NCBI GenBank assembly: GCA_902521615.1
Contig: CABYSJ010000003.1
Location: forward strand, 28,767-92,766
Length of the DNA stretch: 64,000 bases
Direction: 5' to 3'
Source: an uncultured Pelagibacteraceae bacterium
GTDB lineage: Bacteria > Pseudomonadota > Alphaproteobacteria > Pelagibacterales > Pelagibacteraceae
Below are positions 47,581-55,295 of this stretch, in pieces. Each line of letters opens with the position of its first letter. Positions within the stretch are counted from its first letter, which is position 1. A program made the translations under genes and the position numbers. Below the pieces are notes generated by a model, which was not told where the DNA came from, searched no databases, and saw only the letters and a program-made list of their open reading frames with translations.

Positions 47581-48065
47581 TTCTCTCTAAAAACCCTAGT
47601 TAACTCTGTTAATGATTTTTTAATTTTTTCGTTTTTAACATCTTTAATTTTATCTTGATATTTACTAATTGCCACATTTTTAACTTTTGTTTCACCCGAG
47701 ACTGTCATTTCATGTTCATCATCAAAACTTATAAATTTAAGCTTTTCAACAACAGAATATCCAAAAAAATTATTCATTTTATCTAAAATATCTTTTTTCG
47801 AATATTCTACGTCAACTTCATGTCCTCGCTTGACCATAACCATTAAGGTATTAACACCAAATTTATTTGAATTTTTAAATGTTTTTGGATAGCAAATTTT
47901 AAATAATTCGCTTCCAACTAAATATTTCCAATTGCTCAGCGTTTCTGAATATACATGACCTTTTTTATTTATTATTTTTTTGACATTTTTTGGCAAAGTG
48001 TCTTTGAAAGATCTTAATCCTTGAATGCTAGCGTTTCTCTGCTTAGTATTATTTTTAGATTGCAT
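47577..48065 (-). CDS. DUF721 / DciA-like protein
   Basis: The 162-residue basic protein has the DUF721 N-terminal region with Trp-Lys-Tyr-Leu-Val-Gly and the mid domain with Val-Lys-Arg-Gly-His-Glu-Val-Asp-Val-Glu-Tyr. Some DUF721 proteins (DciA) load the replicative helicase; whether this one does is unknown. Its start codon abuts that of the divergent mutY with no base between (CATATG at 48063-48068). It overlaps the dsbA-like gene by 4 bp. Confidence 0.82.
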   Translation of the reverse strand: MQSKNNTKQRNASIQGLRSFKDTLPKNVKKIINKKGHVYSETLSNWKYLVGSELFKICYPKTFKNSNKFGVNTLMVMVKRGHEVDVEYSKKDILDKMNNFFGYSVVEKLKFISFDDEHEMTVSGETKVKNVAISKYQDKIKDVKNEKIKKSLTELTRVFREK

Positions 48066-49052
48066 ATGAAAGATCCAATAATAACAAATAATATTCTTAA
48101 ATGGTATGATTTAAATAAAAGATCTTTACCTTGGAGAAAGAATGTTTCTCAAACAAAAAAGCAATACTACACTTTAATAAGTGAATTTATGTTGCAGCAA
48201 ACCCAGGTTGCAACGGTAATACCTTACTTTAACAGATTTATAAAAAATATTCCCACAATAGAAAAATTATCTAAATATGATGATAGAAAATTAATCAAAC
48301 TTTGGGAGGGTCTTGGATACTATTCAAGAGTAAGAAATTTAAAAAAAACAGCTCAAATGGTTGTTAAAAATTTTAATAAAAAAATACCTAGAAATTTTGA
48401 AGATTTAAAGTCACTTCCAGGTATTGGAGATTATACAGCAAGTGCAATTTCTGCAATTGCATTCAATGAACCAATAATTCCTCTAGATGGTAATATTGAA
48501 AGAGTATTAAAGAGATACTTATTTTTAAAAAAACGAGATCAAATAAAAAAAGAAAATTTACACGAGAAAAAAAAAATTTTTGGAACATCTATCAAAAGGT
48601 CAAGTGATTATGCTCAAGCTCTTATGGAATTAGGAGCACTAATTTGTAAACCTGTTAGTCCTAATTGTAAGAATTGTCCATTAGTAAAAAAATGCAAATC
48701 ATTTAAAAATAAAAATTTTGATTTAGTAAAATTTAAAAAAAAAGATAAGGAAACTTTTTACAAGCTAAATGTTTATAAAAAAAATAATCATTATTTATTA
48801 ATCAAAAATAATAAATTTAATTTTTTGAAAAATTTTAATATCTTCCCGATGGAGGAAGTAAATAATCCTAAAAATTTTGATAAAGATTTCAATTTTAAAA
48901 TGTCTAATATGAACATGAATATTAAAATTGAATTTAAAAATAAATATAATTTAAATAAAATTAATTATTGGATTGATCCAACAAAGCTTCAAAATTATAC
49001 ACTGCCAACATTTACAAAAAAGATAATTAAATTTTTAGAAAGTTATAAATGA
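48066..49052 (+). CDS. mutY: A/G-specific adenine DNA glycosylase
   Basis: MutY removes adenine mispaired with 8-oxoguanine. The 328-residue protein has Leu-Pro-Trp-Arg and Phe-Met-Leu-Gln-Gln-Thr-Gln-Val near the start, and the helix-hairpin-helix Leu-Pro-Gly-Ile-Gly-Asp-Tyr-Thr-Ala with a downstream catalytic Asp in Leu-Asp-Gly-Asn. The 4Fe-4S cysteines have the C-x6-C-x2-C-x5-C spacing. I chose the ATG at 48066 over the frame opening at 48021 because the latter lies inside the DUF721 gene and lacks family similarity. The next gene overlaps it by 4 bp. Confidence 0.95.
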   Translation: MKDPIITNNILKWYDLNKRSLPWRKNVSQTKKQYYTLISEFMLQQTQVATVIPYFNRFIKNIPTIEKLSKYDDRKLIKLWEGLGYYSRVRNLKKTAQMVVKNFNKKIPRNFEDLKSLPGIGDYTASAISAIAFNEPIIPLDGNIERVLKRYLFLKKRDQIKKENLHEKKKIFGTSIKRSSDYAQALMELGALICKPVSPNCKNCPLVKKCKSFKNKNFDLVKFKKKDKETFYKLNVYKKNNHYLLIKNNKFNFLKNFNIFPMEEVNNPKNFDKDFNFKMSNMNMNIKIEFKNKYNLNKINYWIDPTKLQNYTLPTFTKKIIKFLESYK

Positions 49053-50191
49053 AAAAAATTGCAATAATTGGTGCTGGAATTTCAGGTTTGTATATTGCCA
49101 ATTTATTCAAAGATCATAAGGATTATCAGGTCACGATTTATGAAAAAAGGAATTCAATAGAAATGGAAGAAGGTTATGGAATTCAGTTGTCGGTAAATAG
49201 TGTAAAGCTTTTAAATAAAATAGGCTTCACTTCTTTCACTGAAGAAGAAAAATTTAATCCAAAAAAAATTGATTTTTATGAAATTAAAAATTCAAAAAAA
49301 ATTTGTGACTTAGACATTTCAAAATTTAATTCCGAAGATTGCAAATACACAACATTGAAAAGATCAAAATTGCTTCAATTTTTAAAAAAACGAATAAACG
49401 AAGATATAATTAAATATAACCACAATATTGAACAGATTGTTTACGATAAAGATTCAATAAATTTAATATTTGATAAAAATAATATAACTTGTGATTACTT
49501 AATTATTTCAGATGGTGTGTTTTCTAAAGGGAAGTTATTAATTTCAGCTAATAAATCAAAACCAATTTACAATGATACGATTGCTATTAGGGGCACTATA
49601 TCGAGAGAAAATTTTGAAAAAATAAATGAAGAAAATATTTCTTTGTTCTTAGGACCGAATTTTCATTATGTTGTTTATCCAATTAATAATGATAAAAAAT
49701 TTAATTTTATTGGCATTTTAAAACACAAATTACATTCAAATAAGCAAGAGAACTATAATCTTTTTAACGAAAGTTCTTTTATAAAAAATATTAAATTTAT
49801 ATTATCTCAAAAAGTTTCCCAAAATTTTTTGGAAAGTCTTCAAAATATTAAATTATTTCCAATATTTGTAAGTAAAAATTTATACATTCCTCCAAAAAAT
49901 ATATTCCTTGTAGGAGATGCATTTTTTGCTTTTTCACCTTCATTTGCGCAGGGAGCTTCCCAATCAATTGAGGGTGCTAATGAATTATATGAATGCTTAA
50001 TAAATAATAATAATTTTTATGATATCAGATTAAAGAGAGTAAAAATGATTAACAGTAGATCTAATTTCAATCAATTTGCCTTCCATTTATCAAATCCAAT
50101 TATGATCATATTTAGAAATATTTTTTTAAAACTTTTAACTAAAAATAAAAAATTTTTAGAAAGTTATTTGGGTAAAATTTATAAAAGTTAA
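49049..50191 (+). CDS. FAD-dependent monooxygenase (UbiH/salicylate hydroxylase-like)
   Basis: The 380-residue flavoprotein has the N-terminal GAGISG motif at residues 8-13, Gly-Tyr-Gly-Ile-Gln-Leu near residue 44, and the second FAD motif Val-Gly-Asp-Ala-Phe-Phe-Ala-Phe-Ser-Pro near residue 288. This places it in the aromatic hydroxylase group that includes UbiH-type quinone hydroxylases. Whether the substrate is a ubiquinone precursor or another aromatic cannot be told. It overlaps mutY by 4 bp and interlocks its stop with ccrM (TTAA). Confidence 0.85.
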   Translation: MKKIAIIGAGISGLYIANLFKDHKDYQVTIYEKRNSIEMEEGYGIQLSVNSVKLLNKIGFTSFTEEEKFNPKKIDFYEIKNSKKICDLDISKFNSEDCKYTTLKRSKLLQFLKKRINEDIIKYNHNIEQIVYDKDSINLIFDKNNITCDYLIISDGVFSKGKLLISANKSKPIYNDTIAIRGTISRENFEKINEENISLFLGPNFHYVVYPINNDKKFNFIGILKHKLHSNKQENYNLFNESSFIKNIKFILSQKVSQNFLESLQNIKLFPIFVSKNLYIPPKNIFLVGDAFFAFSPSFAQGASQSIEGANELYECLINNNNFYDIRLKRVKMINSRSNFNQFAFHLSNPIMIIFRNIFLKLLTKNKKFLESYLGKIYKS

Positions 50192-51258
50192 TTTTTAGAA
50201 ATTAATCTTTGTCTTAGATAATCAATAGGATAAGTTCGTCCATTTATATCACAGTGCCAAAAAGTCCATCCGTTGCAACTTTCAGCTCCTAAAATAGTAG
50301 CTGCAACTTTGTGTATAGAACCCTCTGCTTGATTATGTTTTATACTACCATCAGCCATAATTCTGGCTGTTATTTTTTTCTTATTATCAAAAATATTAGT
50401 TCCAGGTTTAATTATTCCAAGCTCAACTAATGAACCAAAAGGAATTCTTGGTTTTGATCTATTATTTTTAAGCGTATCTAATAAGTCGTCCTCAATAGGC
50501 TTTGTAGCTTTTATGCGTTGCTCAGCAGCTTTAAAATAATTTTTTTCTTTTTCTATTCCAAAATAATTTCTTCCTAGTTTTTTTGCTACTGTAGCTGTTG
50601 TTCCTGATCCTAAAAAAGGGTCAAGTATGAGGTCATTTTTATTAGATGTAGCTAGTAAAATTCTATGTAATAGTGCTTCAGGTTTTTGTGTAGAGTGAAT
50701 TTTTTTTCCATCCTTTTTAAGTCTTTCAGAACCATTGCATATTGGAAGATCCCAATTAGATCTCATTTGCAAATCATCATTTAAGCATTTTAAAGATTGA
50801 TAATTGAATGTGTATTTTGATTTTTCACTTTTAGAAGCCCATATCAAAGTTTCATGAGCGTTAGTAAAACGTGTTCCTCTAAAGTTTGGCATTGGATTAT
50901 TTTTATTCCAAATGACATCGTTTAAAATCCAGAAACCTAAATTTTGGATTGCCGTGCCAACTCTAAAAATATTATGGTAGCTTCCTATAACCCAAATTGC
51001 TCCATCTTTTTTTAAAATTCTTTTACATTCACTAAGCCATTCATAAGTGAAATCATCATATTTTTTAAAATTTTCAAATTGATCCCACTTATCATTTACC
51101 GCACTAACCTTTGATCTATCGGGTCTAGTTAATTCACTTTTTAATTGTAAGTTGTAAGGAGGATCAGCAAAAATTAAATCAAAAGTTTCACGTGGAATTT
51201 TTTTTAATTCTTCGAGACTATCTCCATTAATTATTTTATTTTTGAAATCAGTTTTCAT
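50188..51258 (-). CDS. ccrM: cell-cycle DNA adenine methyltransferase CcrM (GANTC)
   Basis: CcrM methylates adenine in GANTC and times replication and gene expression in alphaproteobacteria. The 356-residue protein has the beta-class order: catalytic Asp-Pro-Pro-Tyr-Asn-Leu near residue 31, then the SAM-binding Leu-Asp-Pro-Phe-Leu-Gly-Ser-Gly-Thr-Thr near residue 215. It also has the C-terminal CcrM extension with Ser-Ile-His and Asn-Gly-Trp-Thr-Phe-Trp, which is specific to CcrM. It has its own upstream region of 104 bp with two GANTC sites. Confidence 0.96.
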   Translation of the reverse strand: MKTDFKNKIINGDSLEELKKIPRETFDLIFADPPYNLQLKSELTRPDRSKVSAVNDKWDQFENFKKYDDFTYEWLSECKRILKKDGAIWVIGSYHNIFRVGTAIQNLGFWILNDVIWNKNNPMPNFRGTRFTNAHETLIWASKSEKSKYTFNYQSLKCLNDDLQMRSNWDLPICNGSERLKKDGKKIHSTQKPEALLHRILLATSNKNDLILDPFLGSGTTATVAKKLGRNYFGIEKEKNYFKAAEQRIKATKPIEDDLLDTLKNNRSKPRIPFGSLVELGIIKPGTNIFDNKKKITARIMADGSIKHNQAEGSIHKVAATILGAESCNGWTFWHCDINGRTYPIDYLRQRLISKN

Positions 51259-51270
51259 TTGTAAGAATTA

Positions 51271-51299
51271 ATTAGACTCCAAATGGTTTCTACGGTCAA
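51271..51299 (-). promoter_or_regulatory. ccrM promoter with GANTC site in the -10 box
   Basis: On the minus strand TTGACC (51299-51294) and TCTAAT (51276-51271) are separated by exactly 17 bp, each one mismatch from the sigma-70 consensus. A GAGTC site (51279-51275) overlaps the first two bases of the -10 box. A second GANTC lies at 51319-51323. Transcription would start near 51264, only a few bases before the ATG at 51258, so the message may be almost leaderless. Confidence 0.65.
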
Positions 51300-51362
51300 C
51301 CTGAGATTGAAAAATTTGGATTCGATTAGTGTTTCTTAATTAGAAGGTAACTAGATGTAGTG

Positions 51363-51926
51363 TTAATTTATTTTAGAAATTGGTGAAAAAGTTTTTCTAT
51401 GATGTTTAGTAATACCTAATTTTTTTAAAGCTTTTAAGTGGTGTTTTGTTCCGTACCCAAAGTTTTTATCCCAATCATAGCCTTTATTTTTTTTTGATAA
51501 GTTAGTTATAAATTTATCCCTTGATACTTTTGCAATTATAGAAGCTGCCGAAATAGAGGGGATTTTTTTATCTCCTTTAATAACAGATTTTAAATTATAA
51601 TTTTCTAACTCTGGAGTTTTATTTCCATCTATCAGAACGTGAGTTGGTTTTCTCTTAAGTTTTTTGATAGCTCTTTTCATAGCCAGCAAACTTGCTTGAA
51701 GTACATTCAGCTTTTCTATTTCTTTGACAGAAGCTTTGCCTATGGACCAAGTAGAATTTTTTTTTATATATGTACATAGATGCTCTCTCTCTTTTTTACT
51801 TAATAATTTTGAGTCTTTTAATAACTTTTGATTAATTGATTTTTTTAAAATTACTGCTGAAGCATACACAGGTCCAATTAAACTTCCTCTACCAACTTCA
51901 TCAACCCCTGCAATTATCTTCATCAA
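51363..51926 (-). CDS. rnhB: ribonuclease HII
   Basis: RNase HII removes ribonucleotides from DNA and cuts RNA-DNA hybrids. The 187-residue protein has the catalytic Ile-Ala-Gly-Val-Asp-Glu-Val-Gly-Arg-Gly near residue 6, Leu-Lys-Asp-Ser-Lys, a third Asp in Val-Leu-Ile-Asp-Gly-Asn, and Ser-Ile-Ile-Ala-Lys-Val-Ser-Arg-Asp. The start at 51926 overlaps the stop of the glycosylase gene. A second Met one residue in (MM start) could also be used. Confidence 0.95.
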   Translation of the reverse strand: MMKIIAGVDEVGRGSLIGPVYASAVILKKSINQKLLKDSKLLSKKEREHLCTYIKKNSTWSIGKASVKEIEKLNVLQASLLAMKRAIKKLKRKPTHVLIDGNKTPELENYNLKSVIKGDKKIPSISAASIIAKVSRDKFITNLSKKNKGYDWDKNFGYGTKHHLKALKKLGITKHHRKTFSPISKIN

Positions 51927-52642
51927 ATTTTTAACTTCAGGTCTTTAATCTTGTCTCTAATTTTCTTTAAATCTTCCCATGAGTATTTTTTATTTTCTGG
52001 AAAACGGATGAGATAAGATGGATTAAAAGTTATGATTAAAGGGAATGTTTTGTTTTTTAAAATCACTTCCTTCCAATGTCCTCTTTCAGCAGTTATTTTT
52101 TCACTTATTCCTGTTATAGCCTCCATTGCTGAACTACCCATTAAAACGATAATCTTTGGGTTTATAATTGATATATGCTCTTTCAAAAATACTGAGTACC
52201 TTTTAATCTCGGTTGAGGTTGGTTTTCTATCATCAGGTGGTCTAAAATTGATTGCATAACTTGTATAAATATTTTGCCTCTTAATATTGATGGCTATAAG
52301 CATTTTGTTAAGAAGTTCGCCAACTTCACCTCTAAATGGGACACCCAACTTTTCTTCGTCAACCCCAGGAGCCTCTCCAATTAACATTAAAGGGCTATTT
52401 ATATTTCCCTCACCTAAAATAATTTTGTTTGAATTTTCTTTTAATTTACAATTTTCAATTGAATTTATTTGATCTTTTAAATTTTTTAGTAATTCTTCTT
52501 TATTAGTTTGCAGAGTGCCATTTTTCGTTTCTAAAATATTAAATCTATTTATTGGCTTATCAGCGAATATAAATTTTGGCTCAATAGTATTAATTAGTTC
52601 TTGGTTTAATTTGGTATTTTGATTTATCACTTTTTTAGTCAT
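51923..52642 (-). CDS. uracil-DNA glycosylase, family 4-like
   Basis: The 239-residue protein has the family motifs Ile-Gly-Glu-Ala-Pro-Gly-Val-Asp-Glu near residue 88, Pro-Phe-Arg-Gly-Glu-Val-Gly-Glu-Leu-Leu and Phe-Asn-Pro-Ser-Tyr-Leu-Ile-Arg at the C-terminus. It removes uracil from DNA. Family 4 enzymes usually bind a 4Fe-4S cluster through four Cys. Here only one Cys (Glu-Asn-Cys-Lys, near residue 62) remains at a ligand position, and the sites in the Arg-Pro-Pro loop and the following helix hold other residues. It overlaps rnhB by 4 bp and is 11 bp from the divergent TPR gene. Confidence 0.88.
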   Translation of the reverse strand: MTKKVINQNTKLNQELINTIEPKFIFADKPINRFNILETKNGTLQTNKEELLKNLKDQINSIENCKLKENSNKIILGEGNINSPLMLIGEAPGVDEEKLGVPFRGEVGELLNKMLIAINIKRQNIYTSYAINFRPPDDRKPTSTEIKRYSVFLKEHISIINPKIIVLMGSSAMEAITGISEKITAERGHWKEVILKNKTFPLIITFNPSYLIRFPENKKYSWEDLKKIRDKIKDLKLKI

Positions 52643-52653
52643 AGTATGGTTTC

Positions 52654-54339
52654 ATGTTCCTAAAATTTCTAAAATTAGTAATATTAATATTTATATCTTA
52701 TCAGACACCTTTGTATTCTAAAAGTGCTACTTTTAATGATTTTAACTCAAGAGATTTGTCAAATTATTTTTCTGGAATTGTTGCATTTGAAAATCGAGAT
52801 AATTCTGAAGCTTTAAAATTTTTTAACTCAACCAAAGTATTAATTAACAAACATGACAGTTATTTAAAAAGATATGTTAACTCTTTAGTTTTAGATAACA
52901 AAGTACCTCAGGCAATTAATGTATTAAATAACAATGCAAACAAATCTAATTCAGATTTTTATGATGCGTATATAATTTTAATAATTGACAGTTTAAAAAA
53001 AAATAACTTTAAAAAAGCTGACGAATATTTAACACAAAGTTTAAAATTTCAAGATGAAGATAGAATAAACCTAGTTATATTTGAAACTCTAAAACAGTAC
53101 ATTTATACATTTAAAAATAAAAAAATATTAGATAACAAAAAAAATTTTGGAAACTTGTCTCTTATAGCCGAGACATTCCAAAGATGTTATATTGAAGATA
53201 AAAGAACTTCGTCATATTTTCTTAATTTAATAAATAATCAACAAGGTGATTATTCAAGATACATTTTCTTTTATCTTAATCATTTAATTGATAAAAATAA
53301 ATTAAATGAAGCAAGATTAGTTGTTGAACAAATTGATTATATAAATTCAACACTTTTACTTTCACAAAGCAAAAGTTGGGTAGACAAAGAAAAATTCGAT
53401 GATTTTGGAAAAATTTTTTCATGCAAAGATCATAATGATCTTGTAAGTGAGTTTTTATTTTTAATCTCTAATCTTTATTCTTCTCAGGATAATTTTGAGA
53501 AATCAAATTTTTACTTAAATTTGTCAAACTATTTAAATCCGAAGTTTGAATTTAATTTGTCATTGGTCGCAGAAAATTTTTATCTCAATGATGAATTTGA
53601 TAAAGTACAAAGGATCTTAAAAAACTTTAAAAAAGAAGATGAATTTTATTATTGGTTTAGATTAAAAAAAGAAGCTCAAATAATAATTCAACAGCAGGAT
53701 TATGAAAATGGAATTAAATACATAGATTCAAAATTTAATAAAATTGAAAATCCAAATATAAAAATGATTTTTGATTTAGCCAATTTTTATAAAAATTCTA
53801 AAAATTATGAAAAGGCAATAGATCGTTATACAGAAATTATTTTAACACTGGATGACAATTCACTTATCAAATCAGATGTATTGTATCGTAGAGGTGGTAG
53901 TTATGAAAGAATGGGCAATTATGAAAAGTCAGATGAAGATTTACTGCATGCGCTTAAAATTGATCCTAGTGATGCATATATTTTAAATTACCTTGCTTAC
54001 TCTTGGTTAGAGCGTGATTATAAAATTAATGAAGCAATGGATATGTTGAAAACAGCATATGATTTAAAAAGCAATGATCCATATATTATTGATTCAATTG
54101 GATGGGCTTATTTTTTAATAGAGGACTATGTAGAAGCAGAAAAGTATTTAAAAAGAGCTGTAGAATTAATGCCAGATGACCCAATCGTGAATGATCATTA
54201 TGGAGACATTTTATGGAAATTAAATCGAAAAATTCAAGCAAGATATTTTTGGAACAACGTATTAACTTTTGATGACACCGAAGACGATATGAGAAAAAAA
54301 ATCAATATTAAAGTAATTGAGGGTCTTAAAAATTCCTAA
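52654..54339 (+). CDS. exported tetratricopeptide-repeat protein
   Basis: The 561-residue protein has an N-terminal signal sequence or anchor (about residues 1-22) and then helical repeats. Clear TPR units lie near the C-terminus, for example Asp-Val-Leu-Tyr-Arg-Arg-Gly-Gly-Ser-Tyr-Glu-Arg and Ile-Asp-Ser-Ile-Gly-Trp-Ala-Tyr-Phe, with Leu-Asn-Tyr-Leu-Ala-Tyr-Ser-Trp between them. Alphaproteobacterial genomes often carry such a protein before ispE. It is likely periplasmic and a scaffold for protein complexes; the partners are unknown. Its end abuts ispE with no gap. Confidence 0.85.
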   Translation: MFLKFLKLVILIFISYQTPLYSKSATFNDFNSRDLSNYFSGIVAFENRDNSEALKFFNSTKVLINKHDSYLKRYVNSLVLDNKVPQAINVLNNNANKSNSDFYDAYIILIIDSLKKNNFKKADEYLTQSLKFQDEDRINLVIFETLKQYIYTFKNKKILDNKKNFGNLSLIAETFQRCYIEDKRTSSYFLNLINNQQGDYSRYIFFYLNHLIDKNKLNEARLVVEQIDYINSTLLLSQSKSWVDKEKFDDFGKIFSCKDHNDLVSEFLFLISNLYSSQDNFEKSNFYLNLSNYLNPKFEFNLSLVAENFYLNDEFDKVQRILKNFKKEDEFYYWFRLKKEAQIIIQQQDYENGIKYIDSKFNKIENPNIKMIFDLANFYKNSKNYEKAIDRYTEIILTLDDNSLIKSDVLYRRGGSYERMGNYEKSDEDLLHALKIDPSDAYILNYLAYSWLERDYKINEAMDMLKTAYDLKSNDPYIIDSIGWAYFLIEDYVEAEKYLKRAVELMPDDPIVNDHYGDILWKLNRKIQARYFWNNVLTFDDTEDDMRKKINIKVIEGLKNS

Positions 54340-55185
54340 ATGAAAATTAATAAAATTAAATCTAATGCAAAGTTAAATTTAGCACTAAATATCATTGGAA
54401 AAAAAAAGGTTTTACATAAAATTGAAAGTATAATTGGTTTCATAGATTTACATGATGTTATTTCGATAAATCAACATAATGGAAAAAAACACCACATTTC
54501 TTTTTATGGAAAGTTTTCTAAAAATATTGGAAAAAAAAATACTGTGCAAAGATTATTTCAGATACTAGATAAAGAAAATTTATTAAAAAATAAAAAATTC
54601 AAAGTTAAAATTAAAAAATTAATCCCTCAAGAAGCTGGGTTGGGTGGGGGATCGATGAATGCAGCCAGTGTGTTTAATTATCTGGTTAAAAAAAAAATTA
54701 TTAATCCTAATCATCAAAAAACTCGAAGTATCTGTGACTGGGTTGGTTCTGATGTTATTCTGGGAACCATTTCATCCAGCTGTGTGTTATCATCAAGTGG
54801 TAGAATAAAAAAGATTTATAATACTCCAAAATATTACTCTACTTTAGTAAAGCCTGATTTTGGGTGCTCAACTAAAAAAATATACTCAGCTGTTCGAAAG
54901 TATACAAAATCAAAATATAACAAACCTAAAAAAAACATGTTTGGAGTAAAATATTTGATTGATCAACAAAATGCCCTTGAAACAATAGCACTCAAAAAAT
55001 ATCCAAAACTTAAAAAAATAAAGTTGTTCTTAGAAAGTATAAATAATCCATTATTTGTAAGAATGACTGGTTCAGGATCAACAATTGTTGCCTATTATAA
55101 TTCATTAAAGAGTTGTAAATTGGCAAAAGCTAAATTTAAAAGAAAATATAAAAATTATTGGTGTGTTACAGCAAAAACTATATGA
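54340..55185 (+). CDS. ispE: 4-diphosphocytidyl-2-C-methyl-D-erythritol kinase
   Basis: IspE phosphorylates CDP-ME in the MEP isoprenoid pathway. The 281-residue GHMP kinase has Lys-Ser-Asn-Ala-Lys-Leu-Asn-Leu at the N-terminus and the ATP-binding Pro-Gln-Glu-Ala-Gly-Leu-Gly-Gly-Gly-Ser near residue 97. A C-terminal Met-Thr-Gly-Ser-Gly-Ser-Thr is also present. It starts right after the TPR gene's stop. Its product feeds IspH (36791) and the carotenoid genes. Confidence 0.94.
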   Translation: MKINKIKSNAKLNLALNIIGKKKVLHKIESIIGFIDLHDVISINQHNGKKHHISFYGKFSKNIGKKNTVQRLFQILDKENLLKNKKFKVKIKKLIPQEAGLGGGSMNAASVFNYLVKKKIINPNHQKTRSICDWVGSDVILGTISSSCVLSSSGRIKKIYNTPKYYSTLVKPDFGCSTKKIYSAVRKYTKSKYNKPKKNMFGVKYLIDQQNALETIALKKYPKLKKIKLFLESINNPLFVRMTGSGSTIVAYYNSLKSCKLAKAKFKRKYKNYWCVTAKTI

Positions 55186-55218
55186 ATTTTATATTTTTAT
55201 GTTATAGGAAGCTAGTAT

Positions 55219-55292
55219 TGGGGCGTAGCCAAGCGGTAAGGCACGGGTTTTTGGTACCTGCATCCTAGGTTCGAATCCTAGCGCCCCAGCCA
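55219..55292 (+). tRNA. tRNA-Gln (anticodon TTG)
   Basis: A 74-base cloverleaf can be folded. The acceptor stem TGGGGCG (55219-55225) pairs with CGCCCCA (55282-55288), followed by discriminator G and an encoded CCA (55290-55292). The anticodon stem CGGGT/ACCTG encloses the loop TTTTGGT with anticodon TTG at 55251-55253, reading CAA/CAG. The T-arm contains GGTTCGAATCC. The tRNA lies 33 bp after ispE and 3 bp before the cca start codon. It is the only tRNA found in the window. Confidence 0.96.
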
Positions 55293-55295
55293 TTT

